The notes under the pieces: model-generated
Told to the model about the DNA's origin: nothing
Database searches by the model: none
Seen by the model: the letters and a program-made list of their open reading frames with translations, nothing else
Source of the DNA: Galactobacillus timonensis
GTDB lineage: Bacteria > Bacillota_I > Bacilli_A > Erysipelotrichales > Erysipelotrichaceae
DNA: 64,000 nt
Reading direction: 5' to 3'
Assembly: GCF_900240265.1 (NCBI RefSeq)
Contig: NZ_LT964739.1
Span: 1,928,170-1,992,169 of the forward strand
Shown: positions 51,708 through 60,564 of the stretch, piece after piece
How positions within the stretch are numbered: the first letter of the stretch is position 1
How the letters are laid out: each line of letters opens with the position of its first letter
Translations under genes and position numbers: made by a program

Positions 51708-52265
51708 TCAGTCAATGACGTGGAGACGTTCAAAGAGGGCGTAGAGTTTTGGCGGCATGGCATCGATCATGAGATTGGCAAGGTCATTGGGCGCAGTTTC
51801 CATTCCGGAAAGGATCCACTGGCCCGTCTTGTATATGCTTGCCTGACAGTACATTTCCAGCAGGTTCTGAATTTCCGGATCCGGATCGTGATGCGTTTTT
51901 TCGCGGATCAGATTGTCATAGAAGGCGGTGATCATCTCAAAGTCGTGCTGTTTCAGATTGTTTTGCGTATCGGTGCGGAAGGCATTGGTGAAGAAGATGC
52001 GTTCGCTGCGGATGTATTCGAATTTGCGGACCAGGCTTTCGTGAAGTGTCTTTCCGCTGCCCATTTCGGCAAAGGAAAGATTCAGCAGCTGATCAAAGTA
52101 CTGATTGGCCAGGTCATACTTGTCGAGGTAGCTGCGATAGAAGGTCTGCCTTGATACGCCGGCGGCTTCGACGATTTCACGTACGGTGATGTCTTCGAGC
52201 TGCTTGCGGCGCATGCATTCCTTGAGACCTTCGATAAGGAGCTGTTTGGTTTCAGAGCTTTTCAT
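51708..52265 (-). CDS. TetR-family regulator
   Basis: The 185-residue protein has an N-terminal TetR HTH with ITVREIVEAAGVSRQTFYRSYLDKYDL (about 26-52, seen as EAAGVSRQTFYR). The C-terminal ligand domain resembles the TetR_C type with an FF/NAF helix. It probably controls the fucO-like gene that follows. The ligand is unknown; an aldehyde or sugar metabolite would be logical. The ribosome site is weak (AGAAGAA). Confidence 0.88.
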   Translation of the reverse strand: MKSSETKQLLIEGLKECMRRKQLEDITVREIVEAAGVSRQTFYRSYLDKYDLANQYFDQLLNLSFAEMGSGKTLHESLVRKFEYIRSERIFFTNAFRTDTQNNLKQHDFEMITAFYDNLIREKTHHDPDPEIQNLLEMYCQASIYKTGQWILSGMETAPNDLANLMIDAMPPKLYALFERLHVID

Positions 52266-52284
52266 TTCTTCTATATCGTAACAG

Positions 52285-52318
52285 AAAAGGCAGCCGCAGA
52301 AGGATTCCTACAGCTGCC
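52285..52318 (-). terminator. Orphaned terminator of the Na/Pi cotransporter gene
   Basis: Minus-strand GGCAGC ... GGCTGCC forms a hairpin (arms 52313-52318 and 52289-52294) followed by TTTTCTG. Removing the IS and one copy of its target duplication puts this hairpin about 25 bases after the Na/Pi cotransporter stop codon. Confidence 0.7.
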
Positions 52319-52320
52319 GG

Positions 52321-52328
52321 TTCAGGGA
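52321..52328. repeat. Left target-site duplication TTCAGGGA
   Basis: The identical 8 bases occur at 54263-54270, directly outside the other end of the IS. Confidence 0.9.
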
Positions 52329-52343
52329 GGGTCTCCAAAATCC

Positions 52344-52403
52344 TTGGGGGAGTGAAGTTTGGGGGACCACTTTGGGGGACCTCCTGAATTCAACTTTGGG
52401 GGA
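52344..52403 (+). repeat. Left-end TTGGGGGA boxes of the IS (four copies)
   Basis: Copies lie at 52344-52351, 52359-52366, 52372-52379 and 52396-52403, all in the same orientation. They are candidate transposase-binding sites. Confidence 0.9.
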
Positions 52404-52448
52404 CCGGGATTCATTTGAATTTTATTGACATATTTCAAGAATAAAAGG

Positions 52449-52491
52449 AAAGAGTGACCAGCGGGGATATACCTTGCCAGCCACTCTTTTT
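52449..52491 (+). terminator. Hairpin terminator upstream of the IS transposase
   Basis: AAAGAGTG (52449-52456) and CACTCTTT (52482-52489) form an 8-bp stem that runs into a T tract (five T in all). It would block read-through from flanking DNA into the transposase gene. Confidence 0.75.
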
Positions 52492-52533
52492 CGCTCCTAT
52501 CATGGTGATTGCTGAGTCAACGACGAAGGAGCG

Positions 52534-54009
52534 ATGATTAACAAAGAAAGTATAACAAGGATTTTGAGACTTGGTGATGATTCTGCAGACGTCACCGATG
52601 TTCAGATAAGCAGCGACACTATTGAGGTCACTCTGCAGAAGAAAGATCAGGTGATGTTCTGCCCTGAATGCGGATGCCGGATGGAATCTAAAGGTATTCG
52701 TGTGCGAAAGGTAAACCACCCTGTCATGCAGGACGGCTATAAGCTGATTCTGCACGTCAAAGAACGCAAGTGGCACTGCCGAAACTGTAATTTCTATACG
52801 CACGACCGATTCAATTTTCTGGAGGACTACAAGCAGAACACCTCGCTGGTCCCGATCATGATCGTAAATGAGATGAAAGACCTGCATGTCACGGCCAGGC
52901 AGGTTGCTGTACGCTTCAATGTATCAGATACCTATGTTATGACAACATTTATGCAGTACGTGAATATGCCCCGCCTGAAATTCACGGAGGCGATCTGTGT
53001 GGATGAGGTTCACATGGTATATGACCGTAGAGATCTGTACAGCCTGGTAATCATGGATTTCAAGAGCGGTCAGGTGATTGATATGCTGCCAAACAGCTAT
53101 GAGAGCACTTCACAGGAATACTTCCTCAATATCCCGAGGGAAGAGCGTGCAGGCGTCAAGTATCTGATCTGCGATATGTACAAGCCATATATCAATTACG
53201 TGCAGAGATACTTCTACAATGCCATTGCGATCGTTGATAGTTTTCATGTGATTCAGCTGATCATCAACCGGATCAGGCAGTATATTCGCATGGTCATGAA
53301 GAAATATCAGGAGCTCGACAGAAAGGAACTGAAAGAAAAGAATTACAGAAATAACGCAAGCCATAAGACGATGCGTGAATCACGCGAGGTCACTTATCTG
53401 AGACGTTATGACTACTTCCTTCTGAAAAATCATGATGACATCGACTTCACGGCTGGCTGGCGTACTTCAAAACGCGGAAATGAATATTACTTTGATCCCT
53501 ACGTTTATGAGAAGAATTTCTTGGGACTGGACAAGAACTTTTCGAAGATTCGTGACCTCAAAGAATTGTATGTCCAATTCAATAAGAGACACGTCAACGA
53601 TCCCGAAGGAGCTTCGGAAGATCTGAATAAGATCATTGATACTTATCAGAACAGTGATCTCTCCATGTTCAGGGAGATTGCTGTCACTCTGAAGACGTAT
53701 CATGACAACATCGTCAACTCTTTTACCTACATCTCCGGAGCTGACAGAAAGAACTCTAACGAGATGATGACACGACTGTCCAACGGCCCCATGGAGGGAT
53801 TTAACGTCCTGCCAAAGGATCTCAAAAGACAATCCAGAGGCGTCAGTAATTTCGAATACACCCGCAACAGAATCCTTTGGGCAACACGTGAGCAGAAACC
53901 AATGCTTGCGATACCTCGCAGCCGCGAAGACGTTCATACTTCTACCGGAAAGAAGCGCGGCCCATACAGTAAACAAAGCGGCAAGCAGGATACCTCATTA
54001 GATAAATAA
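52534..54009 (+). CDS. ISL3-family transposase
   Basis: The 491-residue protein has an N-terminal zinc ribbon (CPECGC ... CRNC, about 47-90), an HTH region, and a DDE-type core with acidic residues in CVDEVHMV (about 152), LICDMYKPY (about 215) and GPMEGFNV (about 423). GAAGGAGCG lies just before the ATG. The frame is intact. It shares the family but not close identity with the transposase at 22426. Confidence 0.92.
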   Translation: MINKESITRILRLGDDSADVTDVQISSDTIEVTLQKKDQVMFCPECGCRMESKGIRVRKVNHPVMQDGYKLILHVKERKWHCRNCNFYTHDRFNFLEDYKQNTSLVPIMIVNEMKDLHVTARQVAVRFNVSDTYVMTTFMQYVNMPRLKFTEAICVDEVHMVYDRRDLYSLVIMDFKSGQVIDMLPNSYESTSQEYFLNIPREERAGVKYLICDMYKPYINYVQRYFYNAIAIVDSFHVIQLIINRIRQYIRMVMKKYQELDRKELKEKNYRNNASHKTMRESREVTYLRRYDYFLLKNHDDIDFTAGWRTSKRGNEYYFDPYVYEKNFLGLDKNFSKIRDLKELYVQFNKRHVNDPEGASEDLNKIIDTYQNSDLSMFREIAVTLKTYHDNIVNSFTYISGADRKNSNEMMTRLSNGPMEGFNVLPKDLKRQSRGVSNFEYTRNRILWATREQKPMLAIPRSREDVHTSTGKKRGPYSKQSGKQDTSLDK

Positions 54010-54093
54010 TACGGAGGAAAGTCGTTGACGCAGCACTCCTGCCAGATCGATGACAGAGGATCATCTCTTCTGTCATACTGCCCCACAAGAAAA

Positions 54094-54146
54094 TCCGGAA
54101 GCCAAAGGTCACATCACTGTGAACCCGGCAGCTTCCGGACCTTTTT
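54094..54146 (+). terminator. Terminator after the IS transposase
   Basis: TCCGGAAGC (54094-54102) and GCTTCCGGA (54131-54139) are a perfect 9-bp stem, with a GTCACA/TGTGAAC inner stem, followed by CCTTTTT. Confidence 0.88.
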
Positions 54147-54171
54147 CATTTCAGAGTCATTTCAGGGCCTC

Positions 54172-54247
54172 TCCCCCAAAGTCTCCCCCAAACTCAACAC
54201 GCTTTCTCCCCCAAAGTCTCCCCCAAGGTTTTGGGCTTCTCCCCCAA
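54172..54247 (-). repeat. Right-end TTGGGGGA boxes of the IS (five copies, inverted)
   Basis: TCCCCCAA occurs at 54172-54179, 54184-54191, 54207-54214, 54219-54226 and 54240-54247. This is the mirror of the left-end set. Confidence 0.9.
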
Positions 54248-54262
54248 CCTTTTTGGAGAGCC

Positions 54263-54270
54263 TTCAGGGA
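54263..54270. repeat. Right target-site duplication TTCAGGGA
   Basis: Exact copy of 52321-52328, immediately outside the right inverted repeat. Confidence 0.9.
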
Positions 54271-54275
54271 TTGTG

Positions 54276-55982
54276 TCAGTTCCGTCTGGCATCGTCCTGG
54301 GAACTTTGTATTGTTTCCTGATTATGCTTGAGCTTATCGGGATCATTGGCTGCGGAGAGAGCCGAGGTCGCGATATTGACGCAATGGTCACCCATACGTT
54401 CCAGCGTCGCCAGAATATCCGTGAAGACGGAACCGGCGACGGCACTGTTGCATTCGCCTTTTTCCATGCGTACAAAATGGGCGTTGCGGGCCGATACTTC
54501 CAGGGCATCCATCTTCGCCTCCATCACCATCAGGGCAGGGAAGAGGCTGTCATCACGGCTCTGATGAATCTTCCATGCCTGATCCAGCATTTCGGAAAGA
54601 TAGTCATACATGGAATTGATGTCCTTCATGGCATTTGCAGAGAAGCTGCCGTTATCTTCATTGACCATGAGGTAGAACTCTTCCAGGTTCATGGCAAGGT
54701 CGCCGATTCTTTCCAGGTTCTTCACCGTTTCCAGGTTGATCCGGATATCTTCCTTGTCGGAAGGTGGAATCGACGCTCGCATCGAGACGCTGATCAGAAA
54801 GTCGGTGATGCGCTTGTCGCAGTTGTTGATGAGGGATTCTTCCTGATCCAGCATCTGCTTATCGTCGGCGGTTCCTTTGGAATTGAAGAACTGCCGCGTT
54901 TCCTTGATGTCTTCATGGACGATCTTAACCATCTGTTCCATCGCTTTTTCAGCTTCGAAGATAGCGGCTGCCGGCAGCTGCAGAGCAAGTGATGCATCGA
55001 GACTGTTGATGTCGATCTGCGGACGCTGCGGTTCTTCGCCCGGAATAATCCGGCAGATAAGAGCGACAAACTGCTTCAGGAACGGGAACAGAATCAGGGC
55101 TGCCGCCGAATTGAAGGTGATGTTGGTAAACGCGATTTCCATCATCGGCGAAAGGGAGAAGTGATTCGTCATCGCCACAATCAATGCCGTATAGGGCTTT
55201 CTGAGCAGCATTCCTCCGATGCAGGCGAAGATATTGAATACCGTATGCATGCACGCGGTCCGTCTTGCGCTGAGCGATCCGCCCATGGCGGCAAGAATGC
55301 CGGTGATTGTCGTACCGATGTTTGCACCGAAGATGAAGGGCAGCGCTGCTGACAGGGTAATGGCGCCGGCATCAAACAGCTTCTGAATGACGCCGATCGT
55401 CGCTGCAGAAGACTGTACGATCATCGTCATGACGATGCCGGTTCCAAGGCTCAGAGCAGGGCTGTTGCTCATTTTAAGAGCGAAGGCGCTGAACTCCGGC
55501 AAATCCTTGAGTGCCGTCAGGCTGTCGCCCATGGCACTCAGGCCATAGAAGATCAGGCCGAAGCCGAGCAGCACATTGCCCATATACTGTATTTTTCGCT
55601 TCTTGGAGAAACATATGAGCATACAGCCGGCAAAGACGATGTAGAGACTTGCCTTACCAATGTTGAGAGAGATCAGAAGAGCCGTAAAGGTGGAGCCGAT
55701 GTTGGCGCCGAGAATAATGCCGGCCGCCTGTGAGAGCGTCATGAGCCCGGCCCGTACAAGACCAATGGTAATTGCCGTGGATGCGGATGATGACTGCATC
55801 AGGACGGTAATGACAAATCCTATTAGCATCGCGCTCCATGGTTTGGAAGTGTAGCGGTCAATATACGTGCGCATGCGGTCGCCCGCCACGGATTTGAGAC
55901 CGCTTCCCATGAACTCAATGCCGAACATGAAAAGGCCGAACCCGCCAAGAATCATGTCCCATTGAATGGATGACAGCTCCAT
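54276..55982 (-). CDS. Na+/phosphate cotransporter family protein with PhoU-like domain
   Basis: The 568-residue protein has two repeated Na/Pi modules with QSSSAST (about 64-70) and QSSAATIGV (about 190-198) and about eight or nine membrane helices (1-310). A cytoplasmic PhoU-like helical domain follows (about 340-545). It imports phosphate with sodium, or acts as a phosphate-related membrane protein. The start at 55982 is chosen because GGGGGA lies 5 bases upstream; an in-frame ATG at 56024 is too near the promoter. The IS has inserted between this gene and its terminator. Confidence 0.9.
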   Translation of the reverse strand: MELSSIQWDMILGGFGLFMFGIEFMGSGLKSVAGDRMRTYIDRYTSKPWSAMLIGFVITVLMQSSSASTAITIGLVRAGLMTLSQAAGIILGANIGSTFTALLISLNIGKASLYIVFAGCMLICFSKKRKIQYMGNVLLGFGLIFYGLSAMGDSLTALKDLPEFSAFALKMSNSPALSLGTGIVMTMIVQSSAATIGVIQKLFDAGAITLSAALPFIFGANIGTTITGILAAMGGSLSARRTACMHTVFNIFACIGGMLLRKPYTALIVAMTNHFSLSPMMEIAFTNITFNSAAALILFPFLKQFVALICRIIPGEEPQRPQIDINSLDASLALQLPAAAIFEAEKAMEQMVKIVHEDIKETRQFFNSKGTADDKQMLDQEESLINNCDKRITDFLISVSMRASIPPSDKEDIRINLETVKNLERIGDLAMNLEEFYLMVNEDNGSFSANAMKDINSMYDYLSEMLDQAWKIHQSRDDSLFPALMVMEAKMDALEVSARNAHFVRMEKGECNSAVAGSVFTDILATLERMGDHCVNIATSALSAANDPDKLKHNQETIQSSQDDARRN

Positions 55983-56022
55983 TAATTTCCCCCGAACGTA
56001 AAGATCATGTAAAACTGTTTTC

Positions 56023-56050
56023 ATTTTAGCGTATCCGCTGACATGGTCAA
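56023..56050 (-). promoter_or_regulatory. Promoter of the Na/Pi cotransporter gene
   Basis: Minus-strand TTGACC (56045-56050) and TAAAAT (56023-56028) are 16 bases apart. No Pho box was recognised. Confidence 0.7.
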
Positions 56051-56071
56051 TAAGGGATTCGAGAGTTCAGG

Positions 56072-56080
56072 TGCTATACT
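56072..56080 (+). promoter_or_regulatory. Extended -10 promoter of the ybeY operon
   Basis: TGC-TATACT (TATACT at 56075-56080) lies 28 bases before ybeY. Confidence 0.6.
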
Positions 56081-56108
56081 GAAAGGCAGACAGGAGCACG
56101 CAAAGCCC

Positions 56109-56564
56109 ATGGAAATAACGCTGATCAACCGGACCAATCAGCCCGTTGAAATGTACCGGAAGGATTTTGAAAAGATCGCTGCCAATGCTAAAAAAAAGCT
56201 TCATCTGGCTCCGACCTGCACCATTTCTGTCACCTTTGTGCGTTCGCGTACGATTCACGTGATCAACCGTGACTATCGGGGAATCGACAGGCCGACGGAC
56301 GTGATCAGCTTTGCGGCGCGCGATTATTCCTTTGCCAATGAACTGGAAGAAGAGGAGGAGGATCTGGGGGATCTTTTCATCAATATCGACTATGCCAGAC
56401 GTCAGGCCGCTCTGTACGGTCACAGCGTGGAGCGTGAAATCTGCTTTCTTTTTACCCATGGTCTGCTGCACTGCTGCGGGTATGATCATATGAAGCCGGA
56501 AGATGAAAAGGTGATGTTTGCGCTGCAGGACGAGATTCTTGATCCGGTGATGCCGCGGAAATGA
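56109..56564 (+). CDS. ybeY: Endoribonuclease YbeY
   Basis: The 151-residue protein has the metal site HGLLHCCGYDH, with His117, His121 and His127, and the RPTDVISF block. It acts in 16S rRNA 3' maturation and ribosome quality control. The start at 56109 is chosen because the MEITLINR strand opens the fold. AGGAG lies 12 bases upstream, a little far. It overlaps dgkA by 4 bases. Confidence 0.94.
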   Translation: MEITLINRTNQPVEMYRKDFEKIAANAKKKLHLAPTCTISVTFVRSRTIHVINRDYRGIDRPTDVISFAARDYSFANELEEEEEDLGDLFINIDYARRQAALYGHSVEREICFLFTHGLLHCCGYDHMKPEDEKVMFALQDEILDPVMPRK

Positions 56565-56905
56565 AGGGCCTGAAGAAAAAATTTCTGCCGGCGTTTGCTG
56601 GTCTTGCAGACGGGTTCAGAGACAGCGGCATCCGTGTGCAGTACATTCTGGCTCTGTGTGCAGTGATGGCAGGATTTGTTCTGAAGCTTTCTGCTGGGGA
56701 ATGGATTGCGGTCATTGTGTGCATCGGAATGGTGGTCGCATCCGAGATGCTCAATACATGCATCGAAAAGCTGTGCGACCTGTATACGATGGAAGAAGAT
56801 GCGCGGATCAAAATGATCAAGGATCTGGCGGCAGGAGCGGTGCTGGTGGCGGGAGTTGCGTCACTTGCCTGTGCCATCATCATTCTGATCAGGCATATTT
56901 CATAA
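56561..56905 (+). CDS. dgkA: Diacylglycerol/undecaprenol kinase
   Basis: The 114-residue protein has three membrane helices and the signature EMLNTCIEKLCD (about 61-72), with the metal-binding Glu residues. In Firmicutes this family phosphorylates undecaprenol and so feeds the lipid carrier for wall synthesis. It is in the usual place between ybeY and cdd. Confidence 0.94.
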   Translation: MKGLKKKFLPAFAGLADGFRDSGIRVQYILALCAVMAGFVLKLSAGEWIAVIVCIGMVVASEMLNTCIEKLCDLYTMEEDARIKMIKDLAAGAVLVAGVASLACAIIILIRHIS

Positions 56906-56936
56906 AAATAAAGAAATTGAAAGGAGCGGAAAAAAG

Positions 56937-57338
56937 ATGAAAAAGGAAGAACTGATTGCCGAGGCCTGGAAGGCACAGAAAAACAGCTATGCGCCGTATT
57001 CGAAATACCATGTCGGAGCGGCGATTGAAACAGCGGACGGAAAAGTGTTCTGGGGTGCCAATATTGAAAATGCCTCTTTCGGGGCGACGAGCTGTGCCGA
57101 GCGCAATGCAGTGTTTGCGGCGTATTCCAACGGCTATCGCAAGAAGGATCTGGTGGCGCTGGCGATTGTCAGCGATGGTCCGCGGATTGCGGCACCGTGC
57201 GGCATCTGCCGGCAGGTGTTTGCGGAGCTGACCGATGAACATATGCCGATCTATCTGACCAACGGCAGGGAAGAAGTGGATACGGATATTGAGGCGCTTC
57301 TGCCGATGCAGTTTCTGGAAGAGGATGTGCTTCGATGA
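56937..57338 (+). CDS. cdd: Cytidine deaminase
   Basis: The 133-residue protein has the zinc ligands Cys53 (CAERNAV, with catalytic Glu55), Cys88 and Cys91 (PCGICRQV). It deaminates cytidine and deoxycytidine in pyrimidine salvage. GGAGCGG precedes the start. It overlaps era by 4 bases. Confidence 0.97.
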   Translation: MKKEELIAEAWKAQKNSYAPYSKYHVGAAIETADGKVFWGANIENASFGATSCAERNAVFAAYSNGYRKKDLVALAIVSDGPRIAAPCGICRQVFAELTDEHMPIYLTNGREEVDTDIEALLPMQFLEEDVLR

Positions 57339-58225
57339 GGAGCGGATTTGTTGCGCTGGCGGGACGTCCCAATGCCGGTAAAAGTACGCTGATCAATGCT
57401 CTGGTGAAACAGAAGATCGCCATCGTATCCGAAAAGGCACAGACGACGCGCAGTGAGATCCGCGGCATTGTCAACCGTCCGGATGCGCAGATCGTCTTCA
57501 CCGATACGCCGGGCGTACATAAAAGTACGAACCGTCTTGAGGAGCGGATGTTCCAGGAGACGGGCAATGTCCTTGCCGGAACCGATCTGATCTATCTTGT
57601 GGTTGACGGGACGAAATCGTTCGGGCGCGGGGATGAGTTTGTGCTGCGCATGGTTCAGAATGCCGGTGTTCCGGTGTTTCTGATTTTCAATAAGATCGAC
57701 CGGATGACGAAGGAAGAGGTTCTGGAAAACCTGCTGAGCTGGCAGAAACGGTTCCGGTTTGCGGAATTCTTCCCGATCTCGGCTCTGGAAGGAAATGATT
57801 TCAGAGAATTGATTGATACGACGATCAGCTATCTGCCGGAGGGTGAGGCTCTCTATCCGGCGGATGAGATTACGGATTCTTCGGAAGACTTCCAGATTGC
57901 GGAAATCGTTCGGGAGAAGATCCTTTACTGTGCGCAGCAGGAAGTGCCGCATGCCAGCGGTGTTCTTGTGGAGCGCAGAGAAACGGAAGAGGACGGCGTC
58001 GAGCATATCGATGCGCTGGTGCTGGTGGAAAAGGATGGCCAGAAGGGCATCCTGATCGGCAAGCACGGTGCAATGCTCGGCCGGATTACGCAGGAAGCGC
58101 AGCGTGATATTGAGAAGCTTCTCGGGCACAAGGTTCATCTCACGCTTTTTATCCGGGTTGAAAATGAGTGGCGCAACAAGGACCGCGCGATTGAGACCTT
58201 CGGATACGGAAATATTGACGATTGA
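57335..58225 (+). CDS. era: GTPase Era
   Basis: The 296-residue protein has a GTPase domain with G1 GRPNAGKST (10-18), G3 DTPG (about 59-62) and NKID (about 118-121). The C-terminal KH domain has EKDGQKGILIGKHGAMLGRI (seen as GILIGKHGAMLG). It binds 16S rRNA and checks 30S maturation. It overlaps recO by one base. Confidence 0.97.
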   Translation: MRSGFVALAGRPNAGKSTLINALVKQKIAIVSEKAQTTRSEIRGIVNRPDAQIVFTDTPGVHKSTNRLEERMFQETGNVLAGTDLIYLVVDGTKSFGRGDEFVLRMVQNAGVPVFLIFNKIDRMTKEEVLENLLSWQKRFRFAEFFPISALEGNDFRELIDTTISYLPEGEALYPADEITDSSEDFQIAEIVREKILYCAQQEVPHASGVLVERRETEEDGVEHIDALVLVEKDGQKGILIGKHGAMLGRITQEAQRDIEKLLGHKVHLTLFIRVENEWRNKDRAIETFGYGNIDD

Positions 58226-58968
58226 TGAATGATCGGGTTACGGGACTGATTCTGAATCAGACGGATTATCGGGAAAACGGGGCGCTTGTGACGGTGCTTA
58301 CGCGGCAGTACGGACGGATCACGCTGAGTGCGCGCGGCATCCGCAAGCTGACAAGCAAAAATGCGGCGTCTCTTTTTCCGTATACGAAGGGTGAATTTCT
58401 GTTTGACTATAAGCCGGGCAGGACGATCTTTGCGCTGCGTACCGCGGAAACAAAACAGTTCTATTCGCATATTCATACCGATCTGAAGGCACAGTGTACG
58501 GCGGCTGTGATCGCAGAAATCGCTGATAATCTGAGCAGTGAGCAGGCCGTCGGCGTGAATCCGGAAACAATCTATGATCTTTGTGAACAGGCATTTACCC
58601 TGGTAGATCAGGATGAGCGCAGCGATCTGGTGCTTGCTGTCTATATGGCGCGGAGTCTGGATCTTTTCGGCATCGGTCCGCAGGTGGATGGCTGTGCAAT
58701 TGACGGAGATGTGCATGTGCAGTCAATCTCGGCGGCAGCAGGCGGCTTTCTCTGTCCTGCCTGTACGTTGAAGGAGCATGCGCTGGTCCGTACGCCGCAA
58801 GAGCTTCGCCAGTTCCGACTGGTGAACAAGGCGCAGCTGGAGCATCTTGAAATTCTCAAGCCTCTGGTAGCAAAGGCGGACTGGATTAATGACATTCTGG
58901 AGTCCTTCTTCGAAATCCATGGCAGCATGTATCTGAAGTCATGGAACCTGTACCGTCAGGTGCGCTGA
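58225..58968 (+). CDS. recO: DNA repair protein RecO
   Basis: The 247-residue protein has the N-terminal OB fold (TGLILNQTDYRENGALVTVLT, seen as GLILNQTDYRENG). A C-terminal helical domain contains FLCPACTLKEH (about 174-184), a remnant of the RecO zinc motif. It loads RecA on SSB-coated DNA. The ATG at 58225 overlaps the era stop; the TTG just before it is ignored. Confidence 0.93.
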   Translation: MNDRVTGLILNQTDYRENGALVTVLTRQYGRITLSARGIRKLTSKNAASLFPYTKGEFLFDYKPGRTIFALRTAETKQFYSHIHTDLKAQCTAAVIAEIADNLSSEQAVGVNPETIYDLCEQAFTLVDQDERSDLVLAVYMARSLDLFGIGPQVDGCAIDGDVHVQSISAAAGGFLCPACTLKEHALVRTPQELRQFRLVNKAQLEHLEILKPLVAKADWINDILESFFEIHGSMYLKSWNLYRQVR

Positions 58969-59058
58969 TACCTTTGGGCAGGGTCTTCCTTCTACGGGTC
59001 ATTTTTTTCACAGATTCCGGCGTGGAAAAAGCTTCTTTTTCTTCGGCATGTGGAGCCT

Positions 59059-59074
59059 GTTTCATCGCTGAAAC
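59059..59074 (+). terminator. Weak hairpin after recO
   Basis: GTTTCA/TGAAAC with loop TCGC is followed by CCCTTTG. It may be a weak terminator between recO and glyS. The rest of 58969-59099 shows only a GAAAAAG/CTTTTTC hairpin near 59032-59048 and no T-box features. Confidence 0.35.
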
Positions 59075-59099
59075 CCTTTGTTGTAGAGGCCGCGTGGCG

Positions 59100-59128
59100 T
59101 TGAAGGGGCTTTGGCGTGGTGGTATACT
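59100..59128 (+). promoter_or_regulatory. glyS promoter
   Basis: TTGAAG (59100-59105) and TATACT (59123-59128) are 17 bases apart, and TGG before the -10 makes it extended as well. Confidence 0.8.
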
Positions 59129-59169
59129 GCATACGGCTTAATATATATTCGGGGGTTATCAGTTTCGAT

Positions 59170-60546
59170 ATGGAAAAGACGTTCGATAAAATTGTTTCGC
59201 ATGCAAAGAATACCGGTTTTGTTTTCCCGGGGTCTGAAATATACGGCGGCCTGAGCAATGCCTGGGACTTTGGTCCTTACGGTGTTCTTTTGAAGGATAA
59301 CATCAAGCGGGCATGGCAGAAGAAGTTCATTCAGGAAGATCCGAACAATGTGGAGCTGCAGGCGGCGATTCTGATGAATCCGCGTGTCTGGGAGGCTTCG
59401 GGTCATCTGAAGGGATTCTCGGATCCGATGATGGACTGCCGCAAATGCCATACGCGTCATCGGGCGGATCAGCTGATTGAGAACTGGTCGCAGGGCAAAG
59501 TGTCCTGTGAAGGATGGACCAATGAGCAGATGGAGCAGTTCATCAAGGACAACAACATTCCGTGCCCCGACTGCGGTGGACACGATTTTACGCCGATCCG
59601 TCAGTTCAACCTGATGTTCAAGACGTTCCAGGGAACGCTGGAAGATGCCAAGAGCACGGTTTATCTGCGTCCGGAAACGGCCCAGGGCATGTTCGTAGAT
59701 TTCCGCAGCATTCAGCGTGCGTACCGCAAGAAGCTGCCGTTTGGCGTCGGTCAGATCGGCAAGAGCTTCCGCAATGAGATTACGCCGGGCAACTTCATTT
59801 TCCGTACCCGTGAGTTTGAGCAGATGGAAATGGAGTTCTTCTGCAAGCCGGGTGAGGATGATAAGTGGTTCCCGTACTGGCGGCAGTTCTGCATGAACTG
59901 GATTCTGTCGCTTGGCGGCAAGAAGGAGAATCTGCGCTTCCGTGATCATTCGAAGGAAGAGCTTTCCTTCTATTCCAAGGCTACGACAGATATTGAATAT
60001 GCATTCCCGTGGGGCTGGGGTGAGCTCTGGGGTATCGCTGATCGTACCGACTACGATCTGACAAATCATATGAAGGCTTCCGGTGAAGATCTGCGCTATC
60101 TCGATCCGCAGACCAATGAGAAGTATCTGCCGTATGTCGTGGAGCCGGCGGTCGGTGTAGAACGCCTGTTCCTGATGTTCTTTACGGATGCCTATGATGA
60201 GGAACAGCTTGAGAACGGAGATACGCGTATCGTAATGCATTTCCATCCGGTCATTGCACCGGTGAAGTGTGCTGTTCTGCCGTTGCGCAAGAAGGTACAC
60301 GGTGATAAGGCAATGGAGATCCGCCAGTCGCTGAGCTTTGACTTTGCGACGGAATATGATGATTCCGGTTCGATCGGCAAGCGCTACCGCCGTCAGGATG
60401 AGATCGGTACTCCGTATTGCGTGACAGTTGATGATCAGACGCTGGAAGACGGCACGGTGACGCTGCGTGATCGTGACACGATGGAACAGAAGCGTCTGTC
60501 GGTGGAAGATCTGCGCTCCTATATCCTTGCTCAGATCCGGTTCTAA
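59170..60546 (+). CDS. glyS: Glycyl-tRNA synthetase, dimeric single-chain type
   Basis: The 458-residue class II synthetase of the eukaryote/Gram-positive-like alpha2 type begins [22 protein letters not shown] (seen as [12 protein letters not shown]). It has the class II motif 2 [25 protein letters not shown] (about 197-221, quoted in part: [13 protein letters not shown]) and motif 3 [11 protein letters not shown] (about 324-334). A C-terminal anticodon-binding domain follows. A promoter gives it a 5' UTR of about 35 bases without a T-box. Confidence 0.97.
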   Translation: MEKTFDKIVSHAKNTGFVFPGSEIYGGLSNAWDFGPYGVLLKDNIKRAWQKKFIQEDPNNVELQAAILMNPRVWEASGHLKGFSDPMMDCRKCHTRHRADQLIENWSQGKVSCEGWTNEQMEQFIKDNNIPCPDCGGHDFTPIRQFNLMFKTFQGTLEDAKSTVYLRPETAQGMFVDFRSIQRAYRKKLPFGVGQIGKSFRNEITPGNFIFRTREFEQMEMEFFCKPGEDDKWFPYWRQFCMNWILSLGGKKENLRFRDHSKEELSFYSKATTDIEYAFPWGWGELWGIADRTDYDLTNHMKASGEDLRYLDPQTNEKYLPYVVEPAVGVERLFLMFFTDAYDEEQLENGDTRIVMHFHPVIAPVKCAVLPLRKKVHGDKAMEIRQSLSFDFATEYDDSGSIGKRYRRQDEIGTPYCVTVDDQTLEDGTVTLRDRDTMEQKRLSVEDLRSYILAQIRF

Positions 60547-60564
60547 TAAAGAAAGGATTTAACT

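Larger units (their letters stand above)
52329..54262 (+). mobile_element. Intact ISL3-family insertion sequence, 1934 bp
   Basis: The ends are GGGTCTCCAAAATCCTTGG (left) and the inverted GGCTCTCCAAAAAGGTTGG (right), with 15 of 19 positions equal and an 8-bp direct duplication outside. Inside are one transposase gene, a hairpin terminator on each side of it, and repeated TTGGGGGA boxes near both ends. The exact duplication and intact gene suggest a recent insertion. It lies 13 bases past the stop of the Na/Pi cotransporter gene. Confidence 0.93.

Noticed and set aside
58969..59169. T-box riboswitch before glyS
   Set aside because: The AGGGTGG...ACCGCG antiterminator motif and a specifier stem are absent; the mapped-looking promoter leaves only about 35 bases of leader.
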